In this document: positions 62,501 through 64,000 of the stretch, one piece after another
Numbering within the stretch: the first letter of the stretch is position 1
How the letters are laid out: the number at the start of each line of letters is the position of its first letter
Source of the DNA: Distichodus sexfasciatus
Taxonomy: Eukaryota; Chordata; Actinopteri; Characiformes; Distichodontidae
Direction: 5' to 3'
NCBI GenBank assembly: GCA_032718565.1
Contig: JAVGVS010000396.1
Location: forward strand, 124,001-188,000
DNA length: 64,000 nucleotides
Made by a program: the position numbers and the translations under genes
Notes under the pieces: model-generated
Told to the model about the DNA's origin: nothing
Database searches by the model: none
The model's input: the letters and a program-made list of their open reading frames with translations, nothing else

Positions 62501-64000
62501 AAGCAGGTGGGTGACTTGCAAGCACTGTCTGTCGCCCTCTTGCCTGGAATTGACGAAACGACTCTAAGAATAGATCCTGAAACCAAGATGGGTTATGTGC
62601 TTAAGATTGCTCTCAACTCGTTCCAGAGCCCAGGTCATCAAGTCTCTCTGCCCTGCCGCCTCTCGGTGGGCGACCAAGACTTGCACCTGCTCTGCCCGTT
62701 AGGGCCTGAGAGGCTTCGTGGCGCGTTCTGCCTCGTTCAGGAGCTCAGAACAGCTTTGTCGGCTTCGATTCTGAAGCAGAGGCTTTCCAAGTGGATTGTG
62801 GAGGCCATTACATTGGCTTATTCCTCCTTGGGGATGCAGTGCCCCTTGAGTCAGAGCCCACTCCACCAGAGCATGGGGTCTCCATTTCGGAGATTTGTGA
62901 GGCTGCCGGCTGGTCCTCGCCGTCCACATTTGTCAGGTTTTATAACCTGGACGTCCCTGCTCTACAGTCAGAGTTTTTATCCAATTTAAGTCCGTCCAGT
63001 GGGACTGACTGAATAGTTTTAATTTCTCGACCTGTTTGGTGGAGTCCTAGTTATCCGGCCCGTTTGGGCACCTGTGGTGACACGAACCTAGCGACCCCCC
63101 CTTAGGTAGCTTGCCCTGTGCTTGGTGTAATTTTTGACAGTCCCCTGGGATTCCCCATGGGCGTCATATTGAGTCGCGCCTGGCGGGATTGTACCTGGTT
63201 CCCCATAGCATCTTGACGCAGTATGGTGAAAAATATCGAAGGGCGTGCTCGGTGCCGTAACCTCGGTTCCCTGAGATATGAGAGCGAGTACTGCGTTCAC
63301 TGCCGTGCCATGCTGCGCCTCAGATGCTCGTAGAAAAATCCTGAACTGTGGCGAAATATGGCGCATTTATAGAAAGCCGGTTGGCGCCGCCCCATGCAAA
63401 TGTCGGCACCCGGTAAAGCGGCACGGCCATTGGCCGACTCATTACCGCCGTCAGTTGATTGGTTAGATCAAGTTAACTTGCACTGCGTGATTGAAAAAAA
63501 AGGCTTCAGTCGAAGAGGAAAAAGGAGTTCTCCCTATAGCGTCTTACGACGCAGTACTCGTTCCCATATCTCAGGGAACCGAAGTTACGTAAGTAACCGA
63601 GTACGTTTTGATTTCACTATGTGTTGTCTAATCATGCATGTGCAAATAAAGAATACTGAGTCTTGAACCTAAACTTTTTTCATTTAGCTATTTACTTTTA
63701 TTAGGTTAAAAACAATTTAAAATCAGTGATGCACTGGAAAGTAACATGTTTTCCATACTAGAGCTTGTAACAAATAACTTGTGCAAACAATGAATAAGAA
63801 ACCCTTCCTTTCCCATCAAACTCACTACTGAAACTCTTGATTAAAAGCTTCATGTTGGTAATACTTTATTTTTATGAGTAGCTGTTTGACATTTAAAATC
63901 AATCATACCAATCAATGCCATACTGTGTTGTAATCCCACATTTAATATTTTTTGAATGTTAACAGGTTGGCCACTTACAGTAATTATGAACGGCACTGTA
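8437..64000 (-). CDS. kcnt1: Sodium-activated potassium channel KCNT1 (Slack, Slo2.2), 5' end outside window
   Basis: This gene encodes the pore-forming subunit of a plasma-membrane, sodium-activated K+ channel that forms a tetramer. I find 24 coding exons in the order 63979, 57678, 57064, 56560, 56277, 55588, 52317, 51916, 51446, 50634, 49000, 45236, 42248, 41920, 40750, 40126, 39891, 39434, 38273, 36929, 35684, 17060, 10632 and 8437 (lower coordinates). All junctions are GT-AG and all phases agree. The visible part codes about 1,017 residues. It runs from just before S4 through S5, the pore with TVGYGD, S6, both RCK domains and the C-terminal tail. KCNT1 proteins are about 1,200 residues, so roughly 200 N-terminal residues lie to the right of the window. 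An exon coding DVANLTASDVMNRVNLGYLQ is known to me from KCNT1 and not KCNT2, which decides the paralogue. The protein ends ETHL, a class I PDZ-type ending close to the ETQL of mammalian KCNT1. Introns are loaded with transposons, yet I see no lesion in the exons. Confidence 0.95.
9095..9175 (+). repeat. tRNA-derived SINE (family 2), head only
   Basis: GGGCAGTTGGTGGGTAAACG followed by GGTAGGGTGTT and a GGTTCAAATCT box-B-like word matches the head of the fuller copies at 40,440, 48,350, 50,065 and 54,865. The tail is missing. Confidence 0.6.
9850..10278 (+). mobile_element. Tc1-like transposon 3' remnant
   Basis: The stretch GCTAATGGTGGATATTTTGA followed by a terminal CCAAACTTTTGGAGGGCAGT and GTAT resembles the right end and TIR of Tc1-like fish elements. 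There, a CCCAAACTTTTGA-type word precedes the terminal AGTGTAT. No transposase reading frame survives. Confidence 0.55.
10632..10716 (-). CDS. kcnt1: kcnt1 exon: C-terminal tail
   Basis: It codes [20 protein letters not shown] and VLNLNDIV. The acceptor is TCCTTTGCAG and the donor GTAAGAC. Confidence 0.95.
11528..12491. mobile_element. TIR-element copy B, about 960 bp
   Basis: The left end (GGACCGCTATGCATAAAAC) and the reverse complement of the right end (GGGCTGGCATGCATAAAAC) form inverted repeats. TTAAG-rich sequence lies just inside. The body matches TIR-element copy A (1,200-2,400). No transposase is recognisable, so it is probably non-autonomous. Confidence 0.6.
12540..12825. mobile_element. 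MITE with TACACCCCTA end
   Basis: It ends GTTACACCCCTAG and shares the block CAAAATGAAAACATTGATC (with small changes) with the copy at 48,595-48,975, which starts AGGGGTGTAATGATACA. The two copies together define the terminal repeat AGGGGTGTAA of a fish hAT-type MITE. Confidence 0.55.
12826..13780. other. Intronic stretch without recognised element
   Basis: This is part of the intron between the kcnt1 exons at 17,060 and 10,632. Positions 12,830-13,200 are more GC-rich than the surroundings. There are short ATCC and ATC microsatellites near 13,226-13,245 and 13,615-13,660. ORFs on both strands overlap each other and show no family resemblance. Confidence 0.5.
13790..13915 (-). repeat. Penelope-like terminal fragment
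   Basis: Read on the minus strand, GAGAGGTGAAACATCTTC, AAGAAGTCCACTTGC and ACCTGGACGACTGAGAA follow in an order that I know from Neptune-type Penelope fragments in fish genomes. No coding sequence is present. Confidence 0.4.
14027..14263 (+). repeat. 237-bp direct repeat, copy 1
   Basis: From AGGCCACTAGCAATGCTTAT to GTTGAGGCTTT this segment is nearly identical, and identical in length, to 16,284-16,520. The copies begin 2,257 bp apart in the same orientation. Confidence 0.8.
14308..15117. mobile_element. hAT MITE with 8-bp target duplication
   Basis: It starts CAGAGGTGGGTAG and ends CTACCCACCTCTG, as perfect terminal inverted repeats. The flanks TTGCTTTG (14,300-14,307) and TTGGTTTG (15,118-15,125) form an 8-bp target duplication with one difference. 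The body is rich in ACTTTTACTTGAGTA. It holds a CA/GACA microsatellite at about 14,605-14,695, which produces the cysteine- and valine-rich shadow ORFs. Confidence 0.85.
16284..16520 (+). repeat. 237-bp direct repeat, copy 2
   Basis: This is the second copy of the segment at 14,027-14,263, with only scattered substitutions. Its flanks differ from those of copy 1 immediately outside the shared block. Confidence 0.8.
16715..16745. repeat. AATC microsatellite
   Basis: A run of about five AATC units (TCAATCAATCAATCAATAAT) lies in the kcnt1 intron. Confidence 0.7.
17060..17122 (-). CDS. kcnt1: kcnt1 exon: KCNT1-specific DVANLTASDV segment
   Basis: This 63-nt exon codes DVANLTASDVMNRVNLGYLQ. The acceptor is TTGCCGTAG and the donor GTAATC. 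It is the segment that marks KCNT1 against KCNT2. It stands alone between introns of 18.6 kb and 6.3 kb. Confidence 0.94.
18270..18390 (+). repeat. Interspersed repeat tail with CTTTGA tandem units
   Basis: GGAGCCACGTCGTCTCATCT, then GCAGAGATGACAAAG, is followed by about four TTTGAC units. The same block is inverted at 175-262. The tandem tail suggests the 3' end of a non-LTR element or SINE. Confidence 0.55.
19195..19641. mobile_element. hAT MITE, 447 bp, with perfect 8-bp duplication
   Basis: It is bounded by ATTATATG on both sides (19,187-19,194 and 19,642-19,649). It starts CAGTGTTGAGAGTAA and ends AAGTAACTTGCCCAACATTA. The body is rich in GTAAT/ATTAC words typical of this fish MITE type. 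There is no ORF. Confidence 0.85.
19945..20987 (+). mobile_element. Tc1-like transposon, 5' part, truncated on the right
   Basis: The 5' TIR begins CAGTGCTGTGAAAAAGTATT. A decayed transposase starts at ATG 20,313 (MLRTNEIQEQTRNKVIDIYC) and continues through frameshifts. It includes WTDETKVELFGR with the first catalytic Asp, and GGGSVMVWGCFAASG. Homology to the sister copy stops after GAAGGAGAATGT at about 20,987. The DNDPKH motif and the rest of the catalytic domain are missing. The left flank is CA rather than the expected TA. It faces inward to the satellite island. Confidence 0.85.
20988..21236. other. Spacer between Tc1 fragment and satellite
   Basis: About 250 bp show no match to the rest of the window that I can see. 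From about 21,237 the sequence turns into AACCCAACCCTAAACC-type repeats. Confidence 0.6.
21237..25520 (+). repeat. 5S-like plus telomere-like satellite, left block
   Basis: Each unit of roughly 0.38-0.5 kb runs in a fixed order. First come degenerate CCCTAA repeats, then CTCCTACTAAAGTTAGTAA, CCCCTGGGCTC and ATCTCTTAACTTCGGTCC. A 5S-rRNA-like segment of about 120 bp follows, then CATACCATCATAGACACCC, an A-run, TTCTCCATAGGGCCTTCC, CATATATTACATATTCTAAT, TTGGCCAGTGCATAAACAAA, TTACGCCACACCCTAACC, and telomere-like repeats again. 5S-like segments sit at about 21598-21720, 22108-22230, 22575-22696, 23020-23140, 23892-24014, 24276-24390 and 24908-25030. Two further units (near 23,455 and 24,712) lack the first half of the 5S-like part. 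The plus-strand ORFs of about 60-140 residues here are by-products of the repeat. Confidence 0.85.
23892..24014 (+). pseudogene. Best-preserved 5S-rRNA-like segment
   Basis: The 66 nt ending in GGATGGGAGACC align without gaps to vertebrate 5S rRNA. By hand I count about 44 identities, including GCTAAG of box A and the complete GGATGGGAGACC of box C. The 5' part (CATAGCTCTGAAGGTGTCCGAT) and the 3' part align with small gaps. It is too diverged to be a working 5S gene: the intermediate element and the 3' helix partner are not conserved. I call it a 5S-derived satellite monomer. Confidence 0.65.
25522..25561 (+). ncRNA. Hammerhead-ribozyme-like motif of the Penelope-like element
   Basis: In order it has GTTCT (helix I, 25,522-25,526), CTGAAGA (core, matching CUGANGA, 25,527-25,533), and GCAG...CTGC (helix II, 25,535-25,548). 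GAAA, the palindrome ACGT as a minimal helix III, the cleavage-site C at 25,556, and AGGAC (25,557-25,561) follow. GTTCT pairs with AGGAC over five pairs including one G-T. An extra A at 25,534 sits between the core and helix II. A tiny palindromic helix III is known from Penelope hammerheads that act as dimers. Activity is unproven. Confidence 0.55.
26076..27725 (+). CDS. ORF1 of the Penelope-like element, C-terminal SGNH/GDSL hydrolase-like domain
   Basis: This is an uninterrupted 549-residue ORF starting MLPLHNRYSVLDLDGVE. The first 170 residues are basic and rich in aromatic residues (for example WERACKWARNRFRLRLKED) and match nothing I recognise. Residues 175-380 are a Pro/Ser-rich linker. 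From about residue 392 the sequence reads KPILIIGDSNLVR with the GDSN block at 399-402, then SVGINN at 446-451 and RDLIHW at 526-531. This order of Ser401, Asn450/451, Asp527 and His530 fits blocks I, III and V of SGNH hydrolases. Esterase-like ORFs of this fold are known from the ORF1 of some CR1/L2-type LINEs and from telomere-linked Penelope Terminons of rotifers. It overlaps the first reverse-transcriptase frame by about 60 nt. What it hydrolyses, if anything, cannot be told. Confidence 0.7.
   Translation: MLPLHNRYSVLDLDGVESPSIVQTNHTRLYFKLIQVIHHLHIIQDSLANNCFPRGMHRQVHKLTQFIKPACPNAEVLKKVEENTNHWMKCNLNFLLDHYTFTQTMILKEISGFYDSDWERACKWARNRFRLRLKEDIIFLVQSQIKEKCVGNQFEGVMGLVEKPLQINSESHFPPLPPPTQVMRPMPVPEPSVRNPSLSPVLAHAPKHSLLGDVEKVEGNKGTEGEEGIGETVPVSVAVEQQRSFSLRAEVHHNTQSPAKPNIVTEGPYLPLRPKLHSDNGCVRGTKDIIVPASQDSTIASQSPPKLPKRDPINIVGKNMKKGETMESIPGLTRSDSSPKSKPGTRSGVGRDPSEADGTGDLFSQDISEIKYFPTKHQGSNRKIQEWELVVHKPILIIGDSNLVRIPYFFNPMIQTDSFPGANFLHLSKVLQKLQPNQDTQRVILSVGINNKDQLFQQTARKQLQELWRSAKTSFPNATIYTAVINFSDLLHMQQQNNLRLINNFICQHVNFLSEISPLRFKVDPRDLIHWTTNTAIEILNHWLDQLNF
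27665..29909 (+). pseudogene. Penelope-like reverse transcriptase with GIY-YIG-like C-terminus, frameshifted
   Basis: Three frames carry consecutive pieces. These are 27,665-27,988 (N-terminal part with LSFVPTP), 27,973-28,251 (NNKVIVIKPADKGSAVVILD) and 28,305-29,909. The last has FLFTADTEAIYSNI (motif A), IQGTAMGKKFAPAYANIYM (motif B), YLDD at residues 192-195 of that ORF (motif C), and DFLDTTI. Near 29,622-29,680 come VVYLIYCSHC and KKYVGET, which resemble the GIY and YIG halves of the endonuclease. Frame breaks lie near 27,975 and 28,212. A further out-of-frame stretch between about 29,060 and 29,165 hides the usual HPRHTFKG region. The copy should not make a full enzyme. Confidence 0.85.
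29910..31137 (+). other. 3' region of the Penelope-like element
   Basis: There is no credible gene. Positions 30,070-30,300 are degenerate CCCTAA/CCCCAA repeats unlike the cleaner satellite blocks. Positions 30,320-31,010 are T-rich on the plus strand with runs such as TTTTTTTTTTTT and GGGGGGG. The phenylalanine-rich ORFs there are compositional artefacts. Confidence 0.6.
31138..33485 (+). repeat. 5S-like plus telomere-like satellite, right block
   Basis: The unit and orientation are as in the left block. 5S-like segments lie at about 31238-31357, 31845-31966, 32330-32452 and 32795-32917, with a broken one near 33,265-33,327. Positions 31,590-31,740 form an expanded telomere-like tract mixing CCCTAA, CCTAA and three CGTAA units. 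The block ends in CCCTAACTCCAGACTT against the truncated Tc1 copy. Confidence 0.85.
33486..34594 (-). mobile_element. Tc1-like transposon, inverted copy, truncated at the satellite
   Basis: On the minus strand the TIR starts at 34,594 (CAGTGCCATGAAAAAGTATT) next to a TA. The transposase begins at 34,261 (MLRSNEILEQTRNKVIDIYC), has a frameshift near 33,950, and continues to about 33,513. It has WTDETKVFGR and QQDNDPKH, which hold the first two catalytic Asp. Homology ends just after EWLKKTK, so the third acidic residue (Asp or Glu) and the 3' TIR are gone. It is the same family as 19,945-20,987, in opposite orientation. Confidence 0.85.
34898..35266 (+). repeat. tRNA-derived SINE (family 1, V-SINE-like)
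   Basis: The head has TGGTTAGCGCTGTCGCCTCA (box-A-like) and GGTCCTGGATTCAATCTC (box-B-like). A conserved body GTGGGTTTTCTCCAGGTGCT and CCTCCCACAGTCCAAAA follows, then the tail GGGATTAAGCGGTTTA and ATGGATGAATGAATG. The tail is repeated inverted at 40,853-41,040. Confidence 0.75.
35684..35993 (-). CDS. kcnt1: kcnt1 exon: C-terminal tail, basic segment
   Basis: It codes SLVQSQVSVNVEDCEEARD, the block HPLLRKKSMQWARRLSRK, and [20 protein letters not shown] ending PTIGY. The acceptor is AACCTGTAG and the donor GTGAGC. It is followed by an 18.6 kb intron, the largest visible in the gene. Confidence 0.95.
36001..36720. other. AT-rich kcnt1 intron without recognised element
   Basis: This lies between the exon at 35,684-35,993 and the candidate microexon at 36,722. 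I see only AT-rich sequence and no transposon ends. Confidence 0.5.
36722..36742 (-). CDS. kcnt1: Candidate 21-nt kcnt1 microexon (FKEVCEQ)
   Basis: The acceptor reads GCTCATCTCAG and the donor GTAGGA. Both flanking exons are phase 0, so including FKEVCEQ between FSSSE and SLVQSQ keeps the frame. As I recall, mammalian KCNT1 has a short variable insert at about this place, which makes an alternative microexon plausible. The flanking exons also join in frame without it. Confidence 0.45.
36929..37057 (-). CDS. kcnt1: kcnt1 exon: RCK2 C-terminal part
   Basis: It codes 43 residues: MKVTEEDLWIRTYGRLFQK through YRTESHMFSSSE. Phase is 0 at both ends, and the donor is GTAACG. Confidence 0.95.
37195..37330. 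repeat. Conserved fish repeat with GGCATTTAGGAGACGCTCTTA
   Basis: CATTTACATTTATGGCATTT followed by AGGAGACGCTCTTA is a motif found in many fish genomes. Related pieces are at 45,697-45,795, 49,808-49,850 and 50,468-50,560. The class is uncertain. Confidence 0.5.
38273..38356 (-). CDS. kcnt1: kcnt1 exon: RCK2
   Basis: It codes SFVKDYMIPIARLLLGLD and TTPGSGYLCV. Phase is 0 at both ends, and the donor is GTAAGT. Confidence 0.94.
38627..39291. mobile_element. hAT-like MITE, complete, about 665 bp
   Basis: It starts TAGGGCTGCAACTAACGATT and ends AACAACTAA-type sequence in reverse (TTAGTTGTTGAAGCCCTA), giving terminal inverted repeats. The interior is shared with 1,485-1,815. I could not see a clear target duplication. 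Confidence 0.7.
39434..39535 (-). CDS. kcnt1: kcnt1 exon: RCK2
   Basis: It codes 34 residues from IERDKGSNLAFMFRLPFAAG to SMLDTLLYQ. Phase is 0 at both ends, and the donor is GTGGGT. Confidence 0.95.
39891..40002 (-). CDS. kcnt1: kcnt1 exon: RCK2
   Basis: It codes LFPSLSIITELTHPSNMRF through YSLALSKLEK. The acceptor is ATCTTTAG and the donor GTGAAG. Confidence 0.95.
40126..40260 (-). CDS. kcnt1: kcnt1 exon: RCK2
   Basis: It codes LDNLLQCGIIYADNLVVVD, KESTMSAEEDYMADAKTI and VNVQTMF. The acceptor is TTTTTGCAG and the donor GTAAGAAG. In the family this acidic RCK2 area is linked to Na+ sensing. Confidence 0.95.
40440..40675 (+). repeat. tRNA-derived SINE (family 2)
   Basis: The head has GATAGCGCATTCGCCCCATG and AGATCGAATCC (box-B-like). 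The body has CTGAGGTACTCATGAGTACC, CTCCCGGGCGCTGC and AATGCAGAGGTCAGATTTAG, and it ends GTTCAAAATGACAAATAATC. Other copies are at 9,095 (head), 47,800/48,350 (split), 50,065 and 54,865. Confidence 0.75.
40750..40821 (-). CDS. kcnt1: kcnt1 exon: RCK2
   Basis: It codes PDNHFLEAICCFPMVYFMAG and TID. The donor GTATGAG splits the Asn codon that the next exon completes. Confidence 0.94.
40853..41040 (-). repeat. SINE family 1 tail, inverted
   Basis: An ATTC microsatellite leads into GGAGCCTATTCCGGGAACTT, GCAGGGCACACACACACTCA and GGGGCCAATTTAGAGTCG. This is the reverse complement of the tail of the copy at 34,898-35,266. The tRNA head is absent. Confidence 0.65.
41140..41624. mobile_element. Solo LTR with 5-bp target duplication
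   Basis: It starts TGTCATGACC and ends CCAACGTGACA. The inverted TGTCA...TGACA ends are flanked by GTATG on both sides (41,135-41,139 and 41,625-41,629). Inside are several ATTGGT (inverted CCAAT) boxes and a TATA-like GTATTTAAGC. There is no internal retroelement sequence, so one LTR remains after recombination. The family is probably Ty3/Gypsy-like, which cannot be settled without an internal region. It lies in the kcnt1 intron between RCK2 exons. The ORFs across it are spurious. Confidence 0.8.
41920..42092 (-). CDS. kcnt1: kcnt1 exon: RCK2 start
   Basis: It codes [38 protein letters not shown] and NPIVLLLDNP. In the family this part of RCK2 carries a Rossmann-like fold. The acceptor is GCACTCAG and the donor GTAAGA. 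Confidence 0.95.
42248..42353 (-). CDS. kcnt1: kcnt1 exon: linker to RCK2
   Basis: It codes [20 protein letters not shown] through FCCLRLDK. The acceptor is TTGATCAG and the donor GTGAGC. The first Glu codon is split with the previous exon. Confidence 0.93.
42355..43680. other. kcnt1 intron stretch, no gene
   Basis: It is AT-rich between 42,360 and 43,000. A somewhat GC-richer segment at 43,150-43,430 ends in a GT microsatellite (GTGTGTGTATGCGTGTGTGT). I recognise no element ends. Confidence 0.45.
43700..44150. mobile_element. MITE of the TACAGAATACA type
   Basis: The left part has CACTACAGAATACAGAATAC. The right part has GTAACAGAATACAGTTAGCC and ATTTGTAATCTGAATACAT. These GAATACA-rich ends resemble a common fish hAT MITE. 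Exact ends and target duplication were not resolved. Confidence 0.45.
44335..45070. repeat. Pair of related 60-bp segments
   Basis: 44,338-44,402 and 45,003-45,067 share GAAGACGTC(A/G)GGTGATGTAA and GTAA(T/C)AGATCCT in the same order and orientation. This suggests two remnants of one repeat. Confidence 0.5.
45236..45449 (-). CDS. kcnt1: kcnt1 exon: RCK1-RCK2 linker
   Basis: It codes GTVAIDLQNPDPP, the block LALPTENGAGSRRPSIAPVL, and an acidic stretch DLLSDPSEDETNQSDEEG. The acceptor is CAACCGCAG and the donor GTGAGTGG. This is the GC-richest kcnt1 exon in the window. Confidence 0.94.
46452..46472 (-). CDS. kcnt1: Candidate 21-nt kcnt1 microexon (VDQSTSY)
   Basis: It is flanked by TTTTTTGTTAAAG on its upstream side and GTAAGTG as donor. 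It lies between the exons at 49,000-49,235 and 45,236-45,449. Its phase (1 to 1) would insert VDQSTSY exactly between SIIASM and GTVAID without a shift. The exons on both sides also join in frame without it, so any use would be alternative. This is inference from splice-site quality and phase only. Confidence 0.4.
46565..47042. mobile_element. Short TIR element with central hairpin
   Basis: The left end AAGGAGAACTCAGGCACGTTT and the reverse complement of the right end (AAGGAGAACTCCAGAAAGTTT, then GAACCTA) are inverted repeats. A long hairpin sits at about 46,911-46,975. There is no ORF of note. Confidence 0.55.
47800..48450 (-). repeat. SINE (family 2) split by a 420-bp insertion
   Basis: The tail (47,800-47,929) and head (about 48,350-48,450, with GATTCGAACCTGCGG and AACTGCCCC) are those of the family-2 SINE in inverted orientation. 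They are separated by about 420 bp that no other copy contains. Confidence 0.65.
48595..48975. mobile_element. MITE with AGGGGTGTAATGATACA end
   Basis: It shares AATGAAAACATTGATCAGAC-type sequence and a ATTGTGATG(G/A)AACTT segment with the copy at 12,540-12,825. It lies just downstream of the kcnt1 exon at 49,000-49,235 in transcript order. Confidence 0.55.
49000..49235 (-). CDS. kcnt1: kcnt1 exon: end of RCK1 and start of linker
   Basis: It codes YGVCLIGVKREDNKSILLNP, then ITKEENSAFIFKQEEK and SRLPVQSIIASM. The donor GTGAGTG leaves one G of the next Gly codon. Confidence 0.95.
50065..50305 (-). repeat. tRNA-derived SINE (family 2), inverted
   Basis: AGTGAAAGTGAATTTGTCATT leads into TGACCTCTGCATTTGACTCA, GCGCCCGGGGAGCAGTGCTT and CCAGGATTCAAACCGACG, and it ends AACTGCCC. 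This is the full order of the family in reverse. Confidence 0.75.
50634..50783 (-). CDS. kcnt1: kcnt1 exon: RCK1 C-terminal half
   Basis: It codes EGQMSPEQWQRTYGRCSG through SFTYASFHAHKK. The acceptor is GGTTTCAG and the donor GTGAGTC. Confidence 0.95.
51446..51554 (-). CDS. kcnt1: kcnt1 exon: RCK1
   Basis: It codes DHVVCEEEFKYAMLALNC through LLVHTSRGQ. The acceptor is CTATTAG and the donor GTGAGTAT. The Gln codon is split 2+1. Confidence 0.95.
51916..52024 (-). CDS. kcnt1: kcnt1 exon: RCK1
   Basis: It codes DHQTILRAWAVKDFAPNC through KPENKFHVKFA and ends one base into the next Asp codon. The donor is GTGAGTAC. Confidence 0.95.
52317..52380 (-). CDS. kcnt1: kcnt1 exon: RCK1
   Basis: This 64-nt exon codes MDDAEACFILSSRNEVDRT and AA. 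The acceptor is TTTCTGTAG and the donor GTAATA. It joins the flanking exons in phase. Confidence 0.93.
53115..53600 (-). mobile_element. Decayed Tc1-like element (CACTCACCGGCCA end)
   Basis: CACTCACCGGCCAGAGTTAG, GCCTTCAGAACTGCCTTAA, TCAACATAGTGCTGAAACA and CCTCAGAGATTTTGGTCC follow the order of the 3' end of a common fish Tc1-like family, read in reverse. CTGTTACCTTTCTATTAG and GCCTTCAACAAGGCACTTT further right fit its upstream part, with the middle deleted. No transposase frame is left. Confidence 0.6.
54865..55130 (-). repeat. tRNA-derived SINE (family 2), inverted, longest copy
   Basis: It runs from GTGAGCGATTATTTGTCATT through GCGCCCGGGGAGCAGGGCTT and CCTGGATTCAAACCTGCG to TACCGTTATGCCACCAACTG. 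The box-B-like and box-A-like words are both present in reverse. Confidence 0.75.
55588..55724 (-). CDS. kcnt1: kcnt1 exon: RCK1
   Basis: It codes DYYVVILCPTEMDIQVRRV through ALKDQDLMRAK. The acceptor is TTCTGAAG and the donor GTGAGT. The last Lys codon is completed by the next exon. Confidence 0.95.
56277..56441 (-). CDS. kcnt1: kcnt1 exon: gating linker and start of RCK1
   Basis: It codes 55 residues starting FEELAYLWMERQKSGGNY. It includes QTEKHVVLCVSSLK, the first beta strand of RCK1, and ends PRLQ. RCK domains form the cytosolic gating ring that responds to Na+. Confidence 0.95.
56560..56740 (-). CDS. kcnt1: kcnt1 exon: pore helix, selectivity filter and S6
   Basis: It codes ACGIQHLERAGKNLSLFDS, then STVGYGDVTP and S6 ending VLPLQ. 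The TVGYGD filter is intact, so the copy is compatible with K+ selectivity. Confidence 0.96.
57064..57158 (-). CDS. kcnt1: kcnt1 exon: S4-S5 linker and S5
   Basis: It codes NDLHRAIQRTHSAMFNQ followed by the hydrophobic S5 helix ending LLCLVFTG. The acceptor is CTCCTGCAG and the donor GTGAGA. The final Gly codon is split 2+1 with the pore exon. Confidence 0.95.
57678..57761 (-). CDS. kcnt1: kcnt1 exon: S4 region
   Basis: It codes 28 residues starting IFWPPWRNIFVPVFLNCW and ending ALENMI. The donor is GTAAGTAAG and the acceptor is TTATAG. Phase is 0 at both ends. Slo2 channels have few basic residues in S4, and this copy fits that. Confidence 0.93.
58382..58650 (+). repeat. DIRS left inverted terminal repeat
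   Basis: It matches the reverse complement of 63,360-63,601, except that the right copy lacks about 25 bp around GCACGCTGATTGG. The outer part (TTTCGATATTTCACTCGTAC) differs between the ends and is mirrored in the internal complementary region. Confidence 0.8.
58799..59872 (+). pseudogene. DIRS Gag-like region
   Basis: Pieces in different frames fit the DIRS ORF1 pattern. The first (58,799-59,242) begins MCCLGESHADTALSSADCPH, a Cys-rich start, followed by a KKRRGR basic patch. The second (59,471-59,872) includes LRSATDLALRATKATAQAIG and SSLVVLERHLW. The frame changes show decay. Confidence 0.65.
60650..61158 (+). pseudogene. DIRS reverse transcriptase, fingers and palm
   Basis: The piece at 60,802-61,158 reads MSLNLKDAYFHQIALPPHH and YKVLLFGLSLAPRTFTRCMD, then VLNYLDNWLILW. 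The catalytic box is YLDN, where active enzymes have YxDD, so the second Asp is lost. Upstream, YFLVPKKGGG (near 60,653) and the following fingers region are separated by frame breaks. Confidence 0.8.
62507..63012 (+). pseudogene. DIRS tyrosine recombinase remnant
   Basis: One frame gives KQRLSKWIVEAITLAYSSLG. The neighbouring frame gives HGVSISEICEAAGWSSPSTF and VRFYNLDVPALQS. Both are characteristic of the C-terminal part of DIRS recombinases. Their position in different frames shows a frameshift between them. Confidence 0.75.
63195..63300. repeat. DIRS internal complementary region
   Basis: Positions 63,203-63,245 are the reverse complement of the outer left ITR (CCCATAGC, ACGCAGTA, AAATATCGAAGGG against 58,395-58,440). 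Positions 63,262-63,300 repeat the outer right ITR (GGTTCCCTGAGATATGAGAG and CGAGTACTGCG) in opposite orientation to 63,550-63,590. This joined pair is the template arrangement expected of DIRS1-like elements. Confidence 0.75.
63360..63601 (-). repeat. DIRS right inverted terminal repeat
   Basis: It runs from GCGCATTTATAGAAAGCCGG to AACCGAAGTTACGTAAGTAA. Its inner 200 bp mirror the left ITR. The outermost bases differ from the left end. Confidence 0.8.
63602..63978. other. Remaining kcnt1 intron to the right of the DIRS element
   Basis: It is AT-rich and no repeat family is recognised. It ends at the kcnt1 donor GTAAGTGG. Confidence 0.5.
63979..64000 (-). CDS. kcnt1: kcnt1 exon, partial (codes TVPFIIT)
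   Basis: The last 22 nt of an exon cut by the window edge are visible, ending at donor GTAAGTGG. Joined to the next exon it reads PFIIT-IFWPP, the KCNT1 sequence leading into S4. Phase is 0 at the donor. This shows that the DIRS element lies inside a kcnt1 intron. Confidence 0.85.

Larger units (their letters stand above)
58382..63601 (+). mobile_element. DIRS-type tyrosine-recombinase retrotransposon, decayed
   Basis: The inverted terminal repeats are about 58,382-58,650 and 63,360-63,601. They share, for example, CCAATCAACTGACGGCGG, TCGGCCAATGGCCGTGCCGC and TTTGCATGGGGCGGC. Between them are a Gag-like region (about 58,790-59,870), a reverse transcriptase (about 60,650-61,160), degenerate RNase H and adjoining sequence, and a tyrosine recombinase trace (about 62,500-63,012). 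An internal complementary region lies at about 63,195-63,300. The element sits in a kcnt1 intron on the opposite strand. It is much more GC-rich than its surroundings, which explains the many overlapping ORFs on both strands. Confidence 0.85.
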
